This document shows positions 1 to 5,259 of a DNA stretch of 13,713 nt, one piece after another. The stretch comes from an uncultured bacterium (GTDB lineage Bacteria > Bacillota > Negativicutes > Acidaminococcales > Acidaminococcaceae), in the NCBI GenBank assembly GCA_905215645.1, contig CAJMQS010000052.1:1-13713 (forward strand), read 5' to 3'. Position 1 is the first letter of the stretch. Each line of letters starts with the position of its first letter. The position numbers were made by a program, and so were the translations under genes. The notes under the pieces were generated by a model. That model was not told the origin of the DNA, searched no databases, and worked only from the letters and a program-made list of their open reading frames with translations.

Positions 1-1
1 A

Positions 2-112
2 CCATATGAAGCCTATTTCTCGAAGGTGTTGCACTTGGCTTGACAATCCGCCTATGTAGAACCTTTAGACGAAATGATCGCTCAGATTGATTTCGATTCT
101 GGTTTTACATAA
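2..112 (+). pseudogene. Possible decayed C-terminal gene remnant (partial)
   Basis: One reading frame, entering from the left edge at base 2, gives 13 codons, then TGA at 41-43, then 22 further codons of plausible protein (rich in D, E, Q, I and F) ending in TAA at 110-112. Continued protein-like sequence after the stop would fit a gene end broken by a nonsense mutation. The other possibility is that the real gene simply ends at 43 and the rest is chance. Only about 37 codons are visible and I recognise no family. A short competing frame (3-59) also exists, so the call is weak. Confidence 0.22.
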
Positions 113-152
113 TCAAAAGGATCCGTCCAGTCAGGCGAATCCTGGCCTGAGG

Positions 153-175
153 CTCCCGACTCCAGACTTCCGACT
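153..175. repeat. Three-unit 7-bp tandem repeat
   Basis: Three consecutive heptamers, CTCCCGA, CTCCAGA and CTTCCGA, run from 153 to 173 and are followed by CT. On the minus strand they read GTCGGAA, GTCTGGA, GTCGGGA. The same 7-base periodicity with GTC-leading units recurs near 3680 and near 13673. It lies in non-coding DNA upstream of the trxA promoter. Function is unknown. Confidence 0.6.
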
Positions 176-179
176 AAAG

Positions 180-203
180 GGGCTGTTGCTTATGCAACAG
201 CCC
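180..203 (+). terminator. Hairpin, probable terminator of the upstream gene
   Basis: A perfect 10-bp stem (GGGCTGTTGC at 180-189, GCAACAGCCC at 194-203) closes a TTAT loop. The T-run (211-216) begins 7 bases after the stem rather than directly behind it, so it is not a textbook intrinsic terminator. The -35 box of the trxA promoter starts three bases downstream. It most likely insulates trxA from transcription entering from the left. Confidence 0.5.
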
Positions 204-205
204 TA

Positions 206-234
206 TTGACTTTTTTAACTGTATTTGCTAAAAT
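206..234 (+). promoter_or_regulatory. trxAB promoter (extended -10)
   Basis: A -35 box TTGACT at 206-211 is separated by 17 bases from a -10 box TAAAAT at 229-234. The bases just before the -10 are TGC (226-228), which makes an extended -10. Transcription would start near 241, giving a leader of about 40 bases to the trxA ATG. The match to the housekeeping sigma-70/sigma-A consensus is good. No operator palindrome stands out. Confidence 0.7.
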
Positions 235-279
235 TACAGTATCAAAGATCCCAACGGATCCTTCAAGGAGGTCATTTTG

Positions 280-606
280 ATGGAATTCTTACATATTACG
301 AAAGACAATTTTGACAAAGAGGTGCTCCAAAGCAGCAAACCCATCGTGGTGGGCTTTTCCGCTCCCTGGTGCGGCTACTGCAAACGGCTGAAACCGGCAC
401 TGGGCCAGCTGGCCATGGAAATCGCCGATAAGGTTTCCTTTGGAGGCGTGAACATCGATGAAGAACGGGAACTGGCCGAACAGTACAAGATCGAGACCAT
501 CCCCAGCTTGATGCTGGTAAAAGATGGCCAGTGCAGCGAACTGCTGGTGAATCCGCCGTCTAAGGCAGCGGTGAAGACCTGGCTCCAGGAGAAAGGGGTA
601 TTATGA
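280..606 (+). CDS. trxA: Thioredoxin
   Basis: This is a cytoplasmic dithiol-disulfide oxidoreductase of 108 residues, the usual size for a single-domain thioredoxin. The active site WCGYC has its cysteines at residues 31 and 34, and the cis-proline (TIPS motif) is Pro75, packing against the active site as in the family. The canonical Pro between the cysteines is Tyr here, which should shift redox potential. ATG at 280 is preferred over the in-frame TTG at 277 because AAGGAGG (265-271) sits 8 bases upstream of the ATG. The stop overlaps the start of trxB in an ATGA arrangement, so the electron donor and acceptor are translationally coupled. The protein probably supplies reducing power to ribonucleotide reductase, peroxiredoxins and similar clients. 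Confidence 0.95.
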   Translation: MEFLHITKDNFDKEVLQSSKPIVVGFSAPWCGYCKRLKPALGQLAMEIADKVSFGGVNIDEERELAEQYKIETIPSLMLVKDGQCSELLVNPPSKAAVKTWLQEKGVL

Positions 607-1520
607 GCAAAGTCTATGATATCCTGATTGTGGGAGGGGGGCCGGCCGGCTATACGGCAGCCCTTTACGGAGCCCGGAGCGGTTTTTCTACTGCGGTACT
701 GGAAAAGCTCTCTCCCGGCGGACAGATGGCCACCACCAGCGACGTGGAAAACTATCCTGGTTTTCCCGGTGTGGTGGACGGCTTCGAACTGGGAGAACGG
801 ATGCAGGAAGGGGCTGAAAAGGCCGGCGCGGAAACAGTCTACGCCGATGTGACCCGGCTGGATCTTCTGGCCGATCCTAAAGTGGTGGAAACTTCTGAAG
901 GGACTTTTCTGGGAAAGACGGTGATCTTGGCTACCGGGGCCCATCCCCGGAAATTGGGGATCCCCCAGGAAGAAGCTCTGGTGAACCGGGGAGTGGCTTA
1001 CTGTGCCACTTGTGACGGCAGCTTCTATAAAGATAAGGTGGTCGTGGTCAACGGCGGGGGTAATACTGCCGTGGGCGATGCCCTGTACCTGGCCAAACTG
1101 GCCAGCAAGGTGTACCTGGTCCACCGGCGGGATACCCTCCGGGCTACACCTATCTATCTCCAGCGGCTGAAGGATGCCGGTGTGGAGATTATCTGGAACA
1201 GTGTGGTGGCCGGGCTCCAGGCGGACAAGAAGCTTACGGCCGTGGAACTGAAGGATGTGAAGAACGGTGAAACCCGGGTGCTTCCGGCGGATGGCCTATT
1301 CGTAGCCATCGGACAGCTGCCGGAAAGCAGCCTGGCCCAAGGCCAGGTAGCCACAGACAAGGCAGGATATATCGTTGCCGGAGAAGATACCAAGACTTCT
1401 GTGCCCGGCGTGTTCGCTGCAGGGGATGTGCGGACCAAAGCGGTCCGGCAGATCATCACCGCGGCCGCTGACGGGGCGGTGGCCGTCCATTTTGCAGAAG
1501 AATATTTGAATGAAAAATAA
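603..1520 (+). CDS. trxB: Thioredoxin-disulfide reductase
   Basis: This flavoprotein passes electrons from NADPH through FAD to thioredoxin. The 305-residue length is typical of the low-molecular-weight bacterial type. The FAD-binding GGGPAG motif is at residues 11-16. The redox-active CATC is at 134-137. The NADPH domain has GGGNTA at 151-156 and HRRDTLRA at 174-181, whose arginines bind the 2'-phosphate in NADPH-dependent members. The second FAD motif, GVFAAGDV, is at about 269-276 and is followed by RQ and AADGA. Retention of the HRR motif argues against a ferredoxin-dependent reductase. It overlaps trxA by 4 bases and clearly shares its transcript. Confidence 0.96.
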   Translation: MSKVYDILIVGGGPAGYTAALYGARSGFSTAVLEKLSPGGQMATTSDVENYPGFPGVVDGFELGERMQEGAEKAGAETVYADVTRLDLLADPKVVETSEGTFLGKTVILATGAHPRKLGIPQEEALVNRGVAYCATCDGSFYKDKVVVVNGGGNTAVGDALYLAKLASKVYLVHRRDTLRATPIYLQRLKDAGVEIIWNSVVAGLQADKKLTAVELKDVKNGETRVLPADGLFVAIGQLPESSLAQGQVATDKAGYIVAGEDTKTSVPGVFAAGDVRTKAVRQIITAAADGAVAVHFAEEYLNEK

Positions 1521-1532
1521 AGAGGAGGAAGG

Positions 1533-1558
1533 AGCAGGCCGGGTTGATCTGGCCTGCT
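1533..1558 (+). terminator. Hairpin between trxB and the Rrf2 regulator gene
   Basis: An 8-bp perfect stem (AGCAGGCC at 1533-1540, GGCCTGCT at 1551-1558) encloses a 10-base loop and is followed by only a short T-run (CTTTATG). It could be a weak terminator for trxAB. Because it lies between a strong Shine-Dalgarno (AGGAGG, 1523-1528) and the next start codons, it could instead tune translation of the regulator. Confidence 0.45.
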
Positions 1559-1570
1559 TTATGAGCAATC

Positions 1571-2089
1571 ATGAAAAGTGATTTTATTGTGGCTGTCCAT
1601 GCGTTAGTCTATTTGTCTCATCGGGGGTGTCTGGCTTCCAGCGAAGAACTGGCGGAAAACATCTGCACCAACCCAGCACGGGTCCGGAAGATCATGGGCA
1701 AATTGAAGAAAATGGGCATCATAACCACCCGAGAAGGCCATGTGGGAGGCTACTGTCCCTGTGAAGGGTTGGAAAAAGTCACCTTGTTCGAGATTGCCCA
1801 GGGCATGGGGACCGTATTTGTGGATACCAAATGGCGCAGTGGCAATGAAGAGAACAACTGCTTCATCAGCAGCGGGATGTCTTCGGTATTCGATGCCTTG
1901 TACCGGGATCTGGACCGGCTGTGTATGGACCATTTGAAAGGAATCACCCTGGGAGACGTGACCCGGGAAATCGTGGAAACCCAGCGGAACAGTATGAAGG
2001 AATGCCACGGGGCGCTTAGCGGAGACTGTCCGGCCTGGCAGAAAGCCCAGGAGGAGTCCGCTGGTGAAAAACAGGACAAGTGTGACTGA
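1571..2089 (+). CDS. Rrf2-family transcriptional regulator, cysteine-rich
   Basis: This is a 172-residue protein with the Rrf2 winged-helix pattern. It opens with a helix (AVHALVYLSHRG, residues 8-19), then a recognition-helix segment (ARVRKIMGKLKKMGI, about 36-50), and a wing ending in GHVGGY (56-61). Rrf2 proteins bind DNA as dimers and often sense iron-sulfur clusters, nitrosative or redox stress, or cysteine status. Here nine cysteines are seen: 20, 32, 62, 64, 97, 118, 145, 153 and 171. The classical three-Cys cluster spacing in the middle of the protein is not evident; only Cys97 and Cys118 fall there. No Shine-Dalgarno lies directly before the ATG. Position behind trxAB suggests a role in thiol or redox control, possibly of trxAB itself; the target is inference. 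Confidence 0.82.
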   Translation: MKSDFIVAVHALVYLSHRGCLASSEELAENICTNPARVRKIMGKLKKMGIITTREGHVGGYCPCEGLEKVTLFEIAQGMGTVFVDTKWRSGNEENNCFISSGMSSVFDALYRDLDRLCMDHLKGITLGDVTREIVETQRNSMKECHGALSGDCPAWQKAQEESAGEKQDKCD

Positions 2090-2112
2090 GTGGTCATTTT
2101 TCGGCAGAAGTG

Positions 2113-2121
2113 TGCTATAAT
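2113..2121 (+). promoter_or_regulatory. Extended -10 promoter for the SIMPL gene
   Basis: TGC followed by TATAAT (2116-2121) is a perfect extended -10. The -35 region at the 17-base spacing (GTCATT, 2093-2098) is poor, which is common for extended -10 promoters. Transcription would start near 2128, giving a 28-base leader. The promoter overlaps nothing coding and begins 24 bases after the Rrf2 gene stop. Confidence 0.6.
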
Positions 2122-2155
2122 ACCTGTATTCACATAATTCTTATGGGGTGATTCT

Positions 2156-2869
2156 ATGAAAAAAATCGGAGCTTTGTTTGCAGCAGCGGCCCTGGCCTTC
2201 AGCCTCCACGCCACACCGGCTTGGGCTGACCAGCCTTTGGACACCATCCAGATTACAGGGACGGCCAGCCGTACGGTGGATCCAGATATGGCCACGGTGA
2301 ATTTCGCCTTTGAGAAACAGGGAGCTACGCTGGAGGAAGTCCGGGAAGCTGGAGCTCAGGCCAGCCAGAAATTCATCCATACTATGCTGGCTCAGGGAGT
2401 GGCCCGCAGTGACATTGCTACCACCGGGTACAATGTCTCTCCCCGGTACGAATATCAGAAGAACGGCACCCAGAAGCTGGTGGGATATCAGGTCTACGGA
2501 TCCTGGGAAGTGAAGGAACGGAACCTGGACCAGCTGGGCACGGTCATCGATAAGGGTCTGGAAAGTGCCAATCGGCTGAATGGGGTCCGGTTCGGCCTCC
2601 AGAATGAAGACCTGATCAAACGGCAGCTGCTGGGACAGGCCGTGGAGAACGCCCGGTACACCGCCCAGGCGGTGGCCAATGCAGGAGGCAGAGGCCTTGG
2701 AGTGCTCCGCCAGGCCAGCATCCCTTCCAGCTCCGTAGTGGAAGCCCAGCCTATCCTCCTGGCCCGGATGAACAAAATGGAGGATGCAGCGACGCCTACC
2801 CAGCTGGCACCCAAAGTTCTGACGGTCAGCGTACGGGTGGATACCCTGTTCGCCCTGACCTTGGAGTAG
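2156..2869 (+). CDS. Exported SIMPL-domain (DUF541) protein
   Basis: This is a 237-residue protein with a clear signal peptide: positive MKK, a hydrophobic alanine-rich core, and a probable cleavage after the AWA at residues 22-24. The mature part resembles the SIMPL/DUF541 family (YggE, BP26-like): an opening ITGTASRTVDPDMA segment, a central region about residues 90-120 containing YNVSPRYEY and YQVYGS, and a C-terminal hydrophobic beta-strand. Family members are periplasmic or surface proteins linked to oxidative-stress tolerance or forming channel-like oligomers; the biochemical activity is unsettled. The start has a GGGGTG ribosome binding site (2145-2150). It lies 3 bases before the nucleosidase start, so the two are likely cotranscribed. 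Confidence 0.85.
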   Translation: MKKIGALFAAAALAFSLHATPAWADQPLDTIQITGTASRTVDPDMATVNFAFEKQGATLEEVREAGAQASQKFIHTMLAQGVARSDIATTGYNVSPRYEYQKNGTQKLVGYQVYGSWEVKERNLDQLGTVIDKGLESANRLNGVRFGLQNEDLIKRQLLGQAVENARYTAQAVANAGGRGLGVLRQASIPSSSVVEAQPILLARMNKMEDAATPTQLAPKVLTVSVRVDTLFALTLE

Positions 2870-2872
2870 ACC

Positions 2873-3643
2873 ATGGAACGGATCCATAAAAAACCGGCTT
2901 TTCTCCAAAAGGAAAAGCCGGTTTTACTGCAGGGAGCCATGGAACTGGAAATCGCCCAGCTGCGGGCGGCCCTCATCGGCTGCCGTAGCTTCCAATACGG
3001 GACGTTTTCCTTTTGGGAAGGCAGGCTGGGGAATCAGCCGGTGGTCTTGAGCCGGACCGGGATCGGGACAGCGGCGGCTGCTGCCGCTACGGCTGTAGGA
3101 TGCGTTGCTTTCCAGCCTGCTTTGGTGCTGAACCAGGGGACGGCGGGAGCTTATGGGGAAGATCTCCATCCTTTCGACCTGGTGGTGGGGGAACGCTGGT
3201 TCAATGGCAATGCCTTGTTCCAGTCCCGGTACGGGAAAGACTATTATCTGGATCTGGAGGCCCTGGAAGGGGAAAGCAAAGAAAGCGGATTCACCGGGGA
3301 ACGGCCTTTTTACCATCCCTGTGACCGGGATGCCGTCCGCTGGCTGGACCAGATGGCCGGGCGCTATACCCAAGGACAGGTCTTTTTGGGGACCATTGCC
3401 TCGGCGGACCAGTGGAACGACTGCCCGGACACCATCCGGCAGCTGGAAACAGCTACAGGAGCTCTGTGTGAAGAGATGGAAACTGCTGCAGCCGGGGAAA
3501 CGGCAACCCGGTTCGGCGTCCCCTTCGGAGCCGTGCGGGTGATTTCCAACAACAACCGCACGGGAGAACCTTTCGACCCGGAAACTGCCCGGGCGGTGCA
3601 GGAGTGGATTGTCAGGGCAGTGCAGAGTGCAGAGCGGGACTGA
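2873..3643 (+). CDS. Nucleoside hydrolase of the MTA/SAH nucleosidase-futalosine hydrolase fold
   Basis: This is a 256-residue member of the purine nucleoside phosphorylase-1 superfamily. GAMELE at residues 21-26 matches the GAMEEE strand-helix of MTA/SAH nucleosidase and places Glu26 as the water-activating acid. NQGTAGAYG, DLVVGE and EEMETAA (Met202, Glu203 ribose-binding) follow in family order. The catalytic Asp of MTA/SAH nucleosidase (SDVAD) is Asn here (ISNNN, Asn226), as in enzymes acting on 6-oxopurines such as futalosine hydrolase. The substrate is therefore uncertain. The start at ATG 2873 has GGAG (2863-2866) 6 bases upstream and keeps the first beta-strand. A later ATG (2939) would cut it off. 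A 14-bp hairpin lies inside codons 6-18. The gene's last codons coincide with a short 7-bp repeat. Confidence 0.75.
   Translation: MERIHKKPAFLQKEKPVLLQGAMELEIAQLRAALIGCRSFQYGTFSFWEGRLGNQPVVLSRTGIGTAAAAAATAVGCVAFQPALVLNQGTAGAYGEDLHPFDLVVGERWFNGNALFQSRYGKDYYLDLEALEGESKESGFTGERPFYHPCDRDAVRWLDQMAGRYTQGQVFLGTIASADQWNDCPDTIRQLETATGALCEEMETAAAGETATRFGVPFGAVRVISNNNRTGEPFDPETARAVQEWIVRAVQSAERD
2890..2925 (+). terminator. Perfect 14-bp hairpin with short T-run inside the nucleosidase 5' end
   Basis: AAAACCGGCTTTTC (2890-2903) and GAAAAGCCGGTTTT (2912-2925) form a perfect 14-bp stem with an 8-base loop, ending in four Ts. It has terminator form and sits 21 bases after the stop of the SIMPL gene, yet it falls inside the best reading frame of the next gene. 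It may be a partial terminator or attenuator, or a translational hairpin. Confidence 0.55.
3615..3635. repeat. Short 7-bp-period repeat overlapping a gene end
   Basis: Three successive heptamers, GGGCAGT, GCAGAGT and GCAGAGC, lie in the last codons of the nucleosidase gene, ending 8 bases before the last base of its stop codon. The period matches the other heptamer tracts in the window. A chance origin is possible for so short a tract. Confidence 0.35.
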
Positions 3644-3678
3644 TAAGAAGGCAGACACGGTCCCCCAAGGGGTCCTTG

Positions 3679-3787
3679 AGACGTCAGACGTCAGCTCTGT
3701 TCGGCCATAATAGTAGGTCAGTACTGCTTTAATGCCAACAAATTGACTTCTGGGTTCTGGAAGGCCTGAAAGGCCGGTCTGACGTCT
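3679..3787. repeat. 109-bp element bounded by 11-bp inverted repeats
   Basis: AGACGTCAGAC (3679-3689) is matched exactly by its reverse complement GTCTGACGTCT (3777-3787). The left arm is part of a two-unit heptamer repeat (GACGTCA twice, 3680-3693). Inside lies a small hairpin (GGCCT GAA AGGCC, 3763-3775), and the right arm runs into TTTTT. Just to the left is another hairpin (CCCC-CAA-GGGG core, 3662-3672). This could be a structured RNA end, a small repeated intergenic element, or a degraded insertion. It encodes no convincing protein. Confidence 0.4.
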
Positions 3788-3797
3788 TTTTCATCAT

Positions 3798-3831
3798 AAA
3801 AAAAGCTGCCGCACTGGGCGGCAGCTTTTTT
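3798..3831. terminator. Bidirectional intrinsic terminator
   Basis: The stem GCTGCCGC (3805-3812) and GCGGCAGC (3818-3825), with loop ACTGG, is flanked by a run of As on the left and six Ts on the right, so it works in both directions. It begins 3 bases after the purC stop (minus strand) and also ends rightward transcription from the SIMPL-nucleosidase unit. Confidence 0.9.
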
Positions 3832-3834
3832 CGC

Positions 3835-4710
3835 TTACTCCCCGAACTTCTTCCCGGTGAGCATTTCGTAGGCTTCTTTGTATTTGGCGATGGTCTTGTC
3901 GATCACGTCCTGGGGCAGCAGGTAGTCGCTGTCCGGGTTGGCTTTCAGCCAGTCACGGACGAACTGTTTGTCGTAGGACGGTTGGCTCTTGCCGGCTTCA
4001 TAGCCTTTCAGGGGCCAGAAACGGGAGCTGTCGGGAGTGAGCATTTCGTCTCCCAGGACCACTTCGCCTTTTTCGTTCAGGCCGAATTCGAATTTGGTGT
4101 CAGCGATGATGATGCCTCTTTCATAGGCATAGTCGGCGCATTTCTTGTAGAGGGCAATGGTGGCATCCTTGATGGCTTTGGTGTATTCAGCCCCTTTGCC
4201 CGGATAGATCTTTTCCAGGTAGGTGACGCACTGGTCTTCCGTGATGTTTTCATCATGGTCGCCCAGTTCTGCCTTGGTGCTGGGAGTGAAGAGGGGTTCA
4301 GGGAGCTTCTGGCATTCCTTCAGCCCTTCCGGCATCTGGATGCCGCAGACAGTGCCGTTTTCTTTATAGGATTCCCAGCCGCTGCCGGTGATGTAGCCCC
4401 GGACGATGCATTCCACCGGGATCATGTCCAGTTTCCGGCATTTCATGCTCTTGCCGGCGAATTCCGGAGTCTGGAAGAATTCAGGCATATCCGCAGGATC
4501 CACACTGATCATGTGGTTGGGGATGATGTCTTTGGTGTAGTCGAACCAGAATTTGGACATCTGGGTCAGGACGGCCCCTTTGTCGGTAATGGTGTTTTTC
4601 AGAATGTGGTCGAACGCGGAGATCCGGTCAGAAGCCACCATGATCAGGCTGTCGCCCAGATCGTAGATTTCACGAACTTTCCCAGATTTAACGGGTTTGT
4701 ATTCCTGCAT
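3835..4710 (-). CDS. purC: Phosphoribosylaminoimidazole-succinocarboxamide (SAICAR) synthase
   Basis: The enzyme joins CAIR and aspartate with ATP hydrolysis to form SAICAR in de novo purine synthesis, in the cytoplasm. The 291 residues fit the longer, Ade1-like form of PurC. Visible family motifs are the N-terminal KSGKVREIYDLG (8-19), ASDRISAFD (26-34), VRGYITGSGWESY (103-115), KAELGDHDENI (146-156) and GDEMLTPDSSRFW (220-232). The start at 4710 is chosen because AAGGAGG (4718-4724) is 7 bases upstream; an in-frame extension to 4758 adds 16 unlike residues. No other pur gene is nearby, so it is a lone purine gene. It converges with the nucleosidase gene and diverges from the ACT gene. No purine riboswitch is seen in its leader. 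Confidence 0.95.
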   Translation of the reverse strand: MQEYKPVKSGKVREIYDLGDSLIMVASDRISAFDHILKNTITDKGAVLTQMSKFWFDYTKDIIPNHMISVDPADMPEFFQTPEFAGKSMKCRKLDMIPVECIVRGYITGSGWESYKENGTVCGIQMPEGLKECQKLPEPLFTPSTKAELGDHDENITEDQCVTYLEKIYPGKGAEYTKAIKDATIALYKKCADYAYERGIIIADTKFEFGLNEKGEVVLGDEMLTPDSSRFWPLKGYEAGKSQPSYDKQFVRDWLKANPDSDYLLPQDVIDKTIAKYKEAYEMLTGKKFGE

Positions 4711-4793
4711 GATCCATCCTCCTTGAAAATAAACAGTAGAGATCTGTACCCCTATCATATCACAGGATGGGCTTTAAGTCGAATAATTTTATC

Positions 4794-4799
4794 ATTATA
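4794..4799 (-). promoter_or_regulatory. Candidate purC -10 box
   Basis: On the minus strand TATAAT is found at 4799-4794, about 84 bases upstream of the purC ATG. The region at the expected -35 spacing (CATTTT) is a poor match, so the promoter may be weak or activator-dependent. A second AT-rich match, TAAAAT, lies 7 bases further downstream. Confidence 0.4.
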
Positions 4800-4887
4800 T
4801 AGGGAAATGTTTGTTTAAAATGGTACAGATTTTTTATTCCACCCTCCGCGGAAAATCGTGAAATCCTTGTGGATTCTGTCAGTAACA

Positions 4888-4916
4888 TTGAAGCTGATGG
4901 AATTTTATCGTATAAT
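4888..4916 (+). promoter_or_regulatory. Promoter of the ACT-DUF711 unit
   Basis: TTGAAG at 4888-4893 and TATAAT at 4911-4916 are separated by 17 bases, a good sigma-A type promoter. Transcription would begin near 4923, about 55 bases before the ATG. It probably drives the whole plus-strand group up to 9233, since gaps there are short and no terminator is apparent. Confidence 0.65.
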
Positions 4917-4977
4917 AAACTGTAAACTCCTGTATAAACAAATCCCGGAGTCCCTGAAAGAGAAAGGATGTTAGCTT

Positions 4978-5247
4978 ATGCGTATCGTTATGACAATCGT
5001 AGGTGTGGACAGAGTGGGCATCATTGCCAAGGCGAGCACCTTGCTGGCTGAAAACAATGTGAATATCCTGAACATCAACCAGAACATCGATGATGGCTTC
5101 TTCAACATGGTCCTGATCGGCGACCTGGACAATGCAAAGGTTTCCGTGGAAAACCTGAAAGAAAAGGCCACGGTCCTGGGCAAGGAACTGGGTGTAGAGA
5201 TCCGGGTCCAGAGCGAACAGATCTTTACGGCTATGCACCGGATCTAA
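4978..5247 (+). CDS. ACT-domain protein (UPF0237 type)
   Basis: This 89-residue protein is essentially a single ACT domain. MRIVMTIVGVDRVGIIAKAS gives the first strand, the glycine-containing ligand loop and the first helix; NVNILNINQNI gives the second strand. ACT domains bind small ligands, often amino acids, and act by dimerising or by regulating a partner. The UPF0237 group is commonly found beside UPF0210/DUF711 genes, as here. A ribosome binding site (AAAGGA, 4963-4968) lies 9 bases before the ATG. The stop codon overlaps the ribosome binding site of the next gene, which suggests tight coupling. The ligand is unknown. Confidence 0.88.
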   Translation: MRIVMTIVGVDRVGIIAKASTLLAENNVNILNINQNIDDGFFNMVLIGDLDNAKVSVENLKEKATVLGKELGVEIRVQSEQIFTAMHRI

Positions 5248-5259
5248 GGAGGCCCATCC

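Noticed and set aside
180..203. Insertion-sequence terminal repeat at the left-end hairpin
   Set aside because: The GGGCTGTTGC sequence recalls some insertion-sequence ends, but no partner end, target duplication or transposase motif is visible.
375..1124. 249-codon minus-strand frame opposite trxA-trxB
   Set aside because: Antisense to two genes with intact active-site motifs; no ribosome binding site or family signature.
4711..4758. 16-residue N-terminal extension of purC
   Set aside because: A strong AAGGAGG lies inside the extension, 7 bases before the ATG at 4710, and the family begins near that point.
4711..4830. Purine riboswitch or PurR operator ahead of purC
   Set aside because: The leader is about 80 bases and shows neither the conserved purine aptamer core nor a convincing palindrome.
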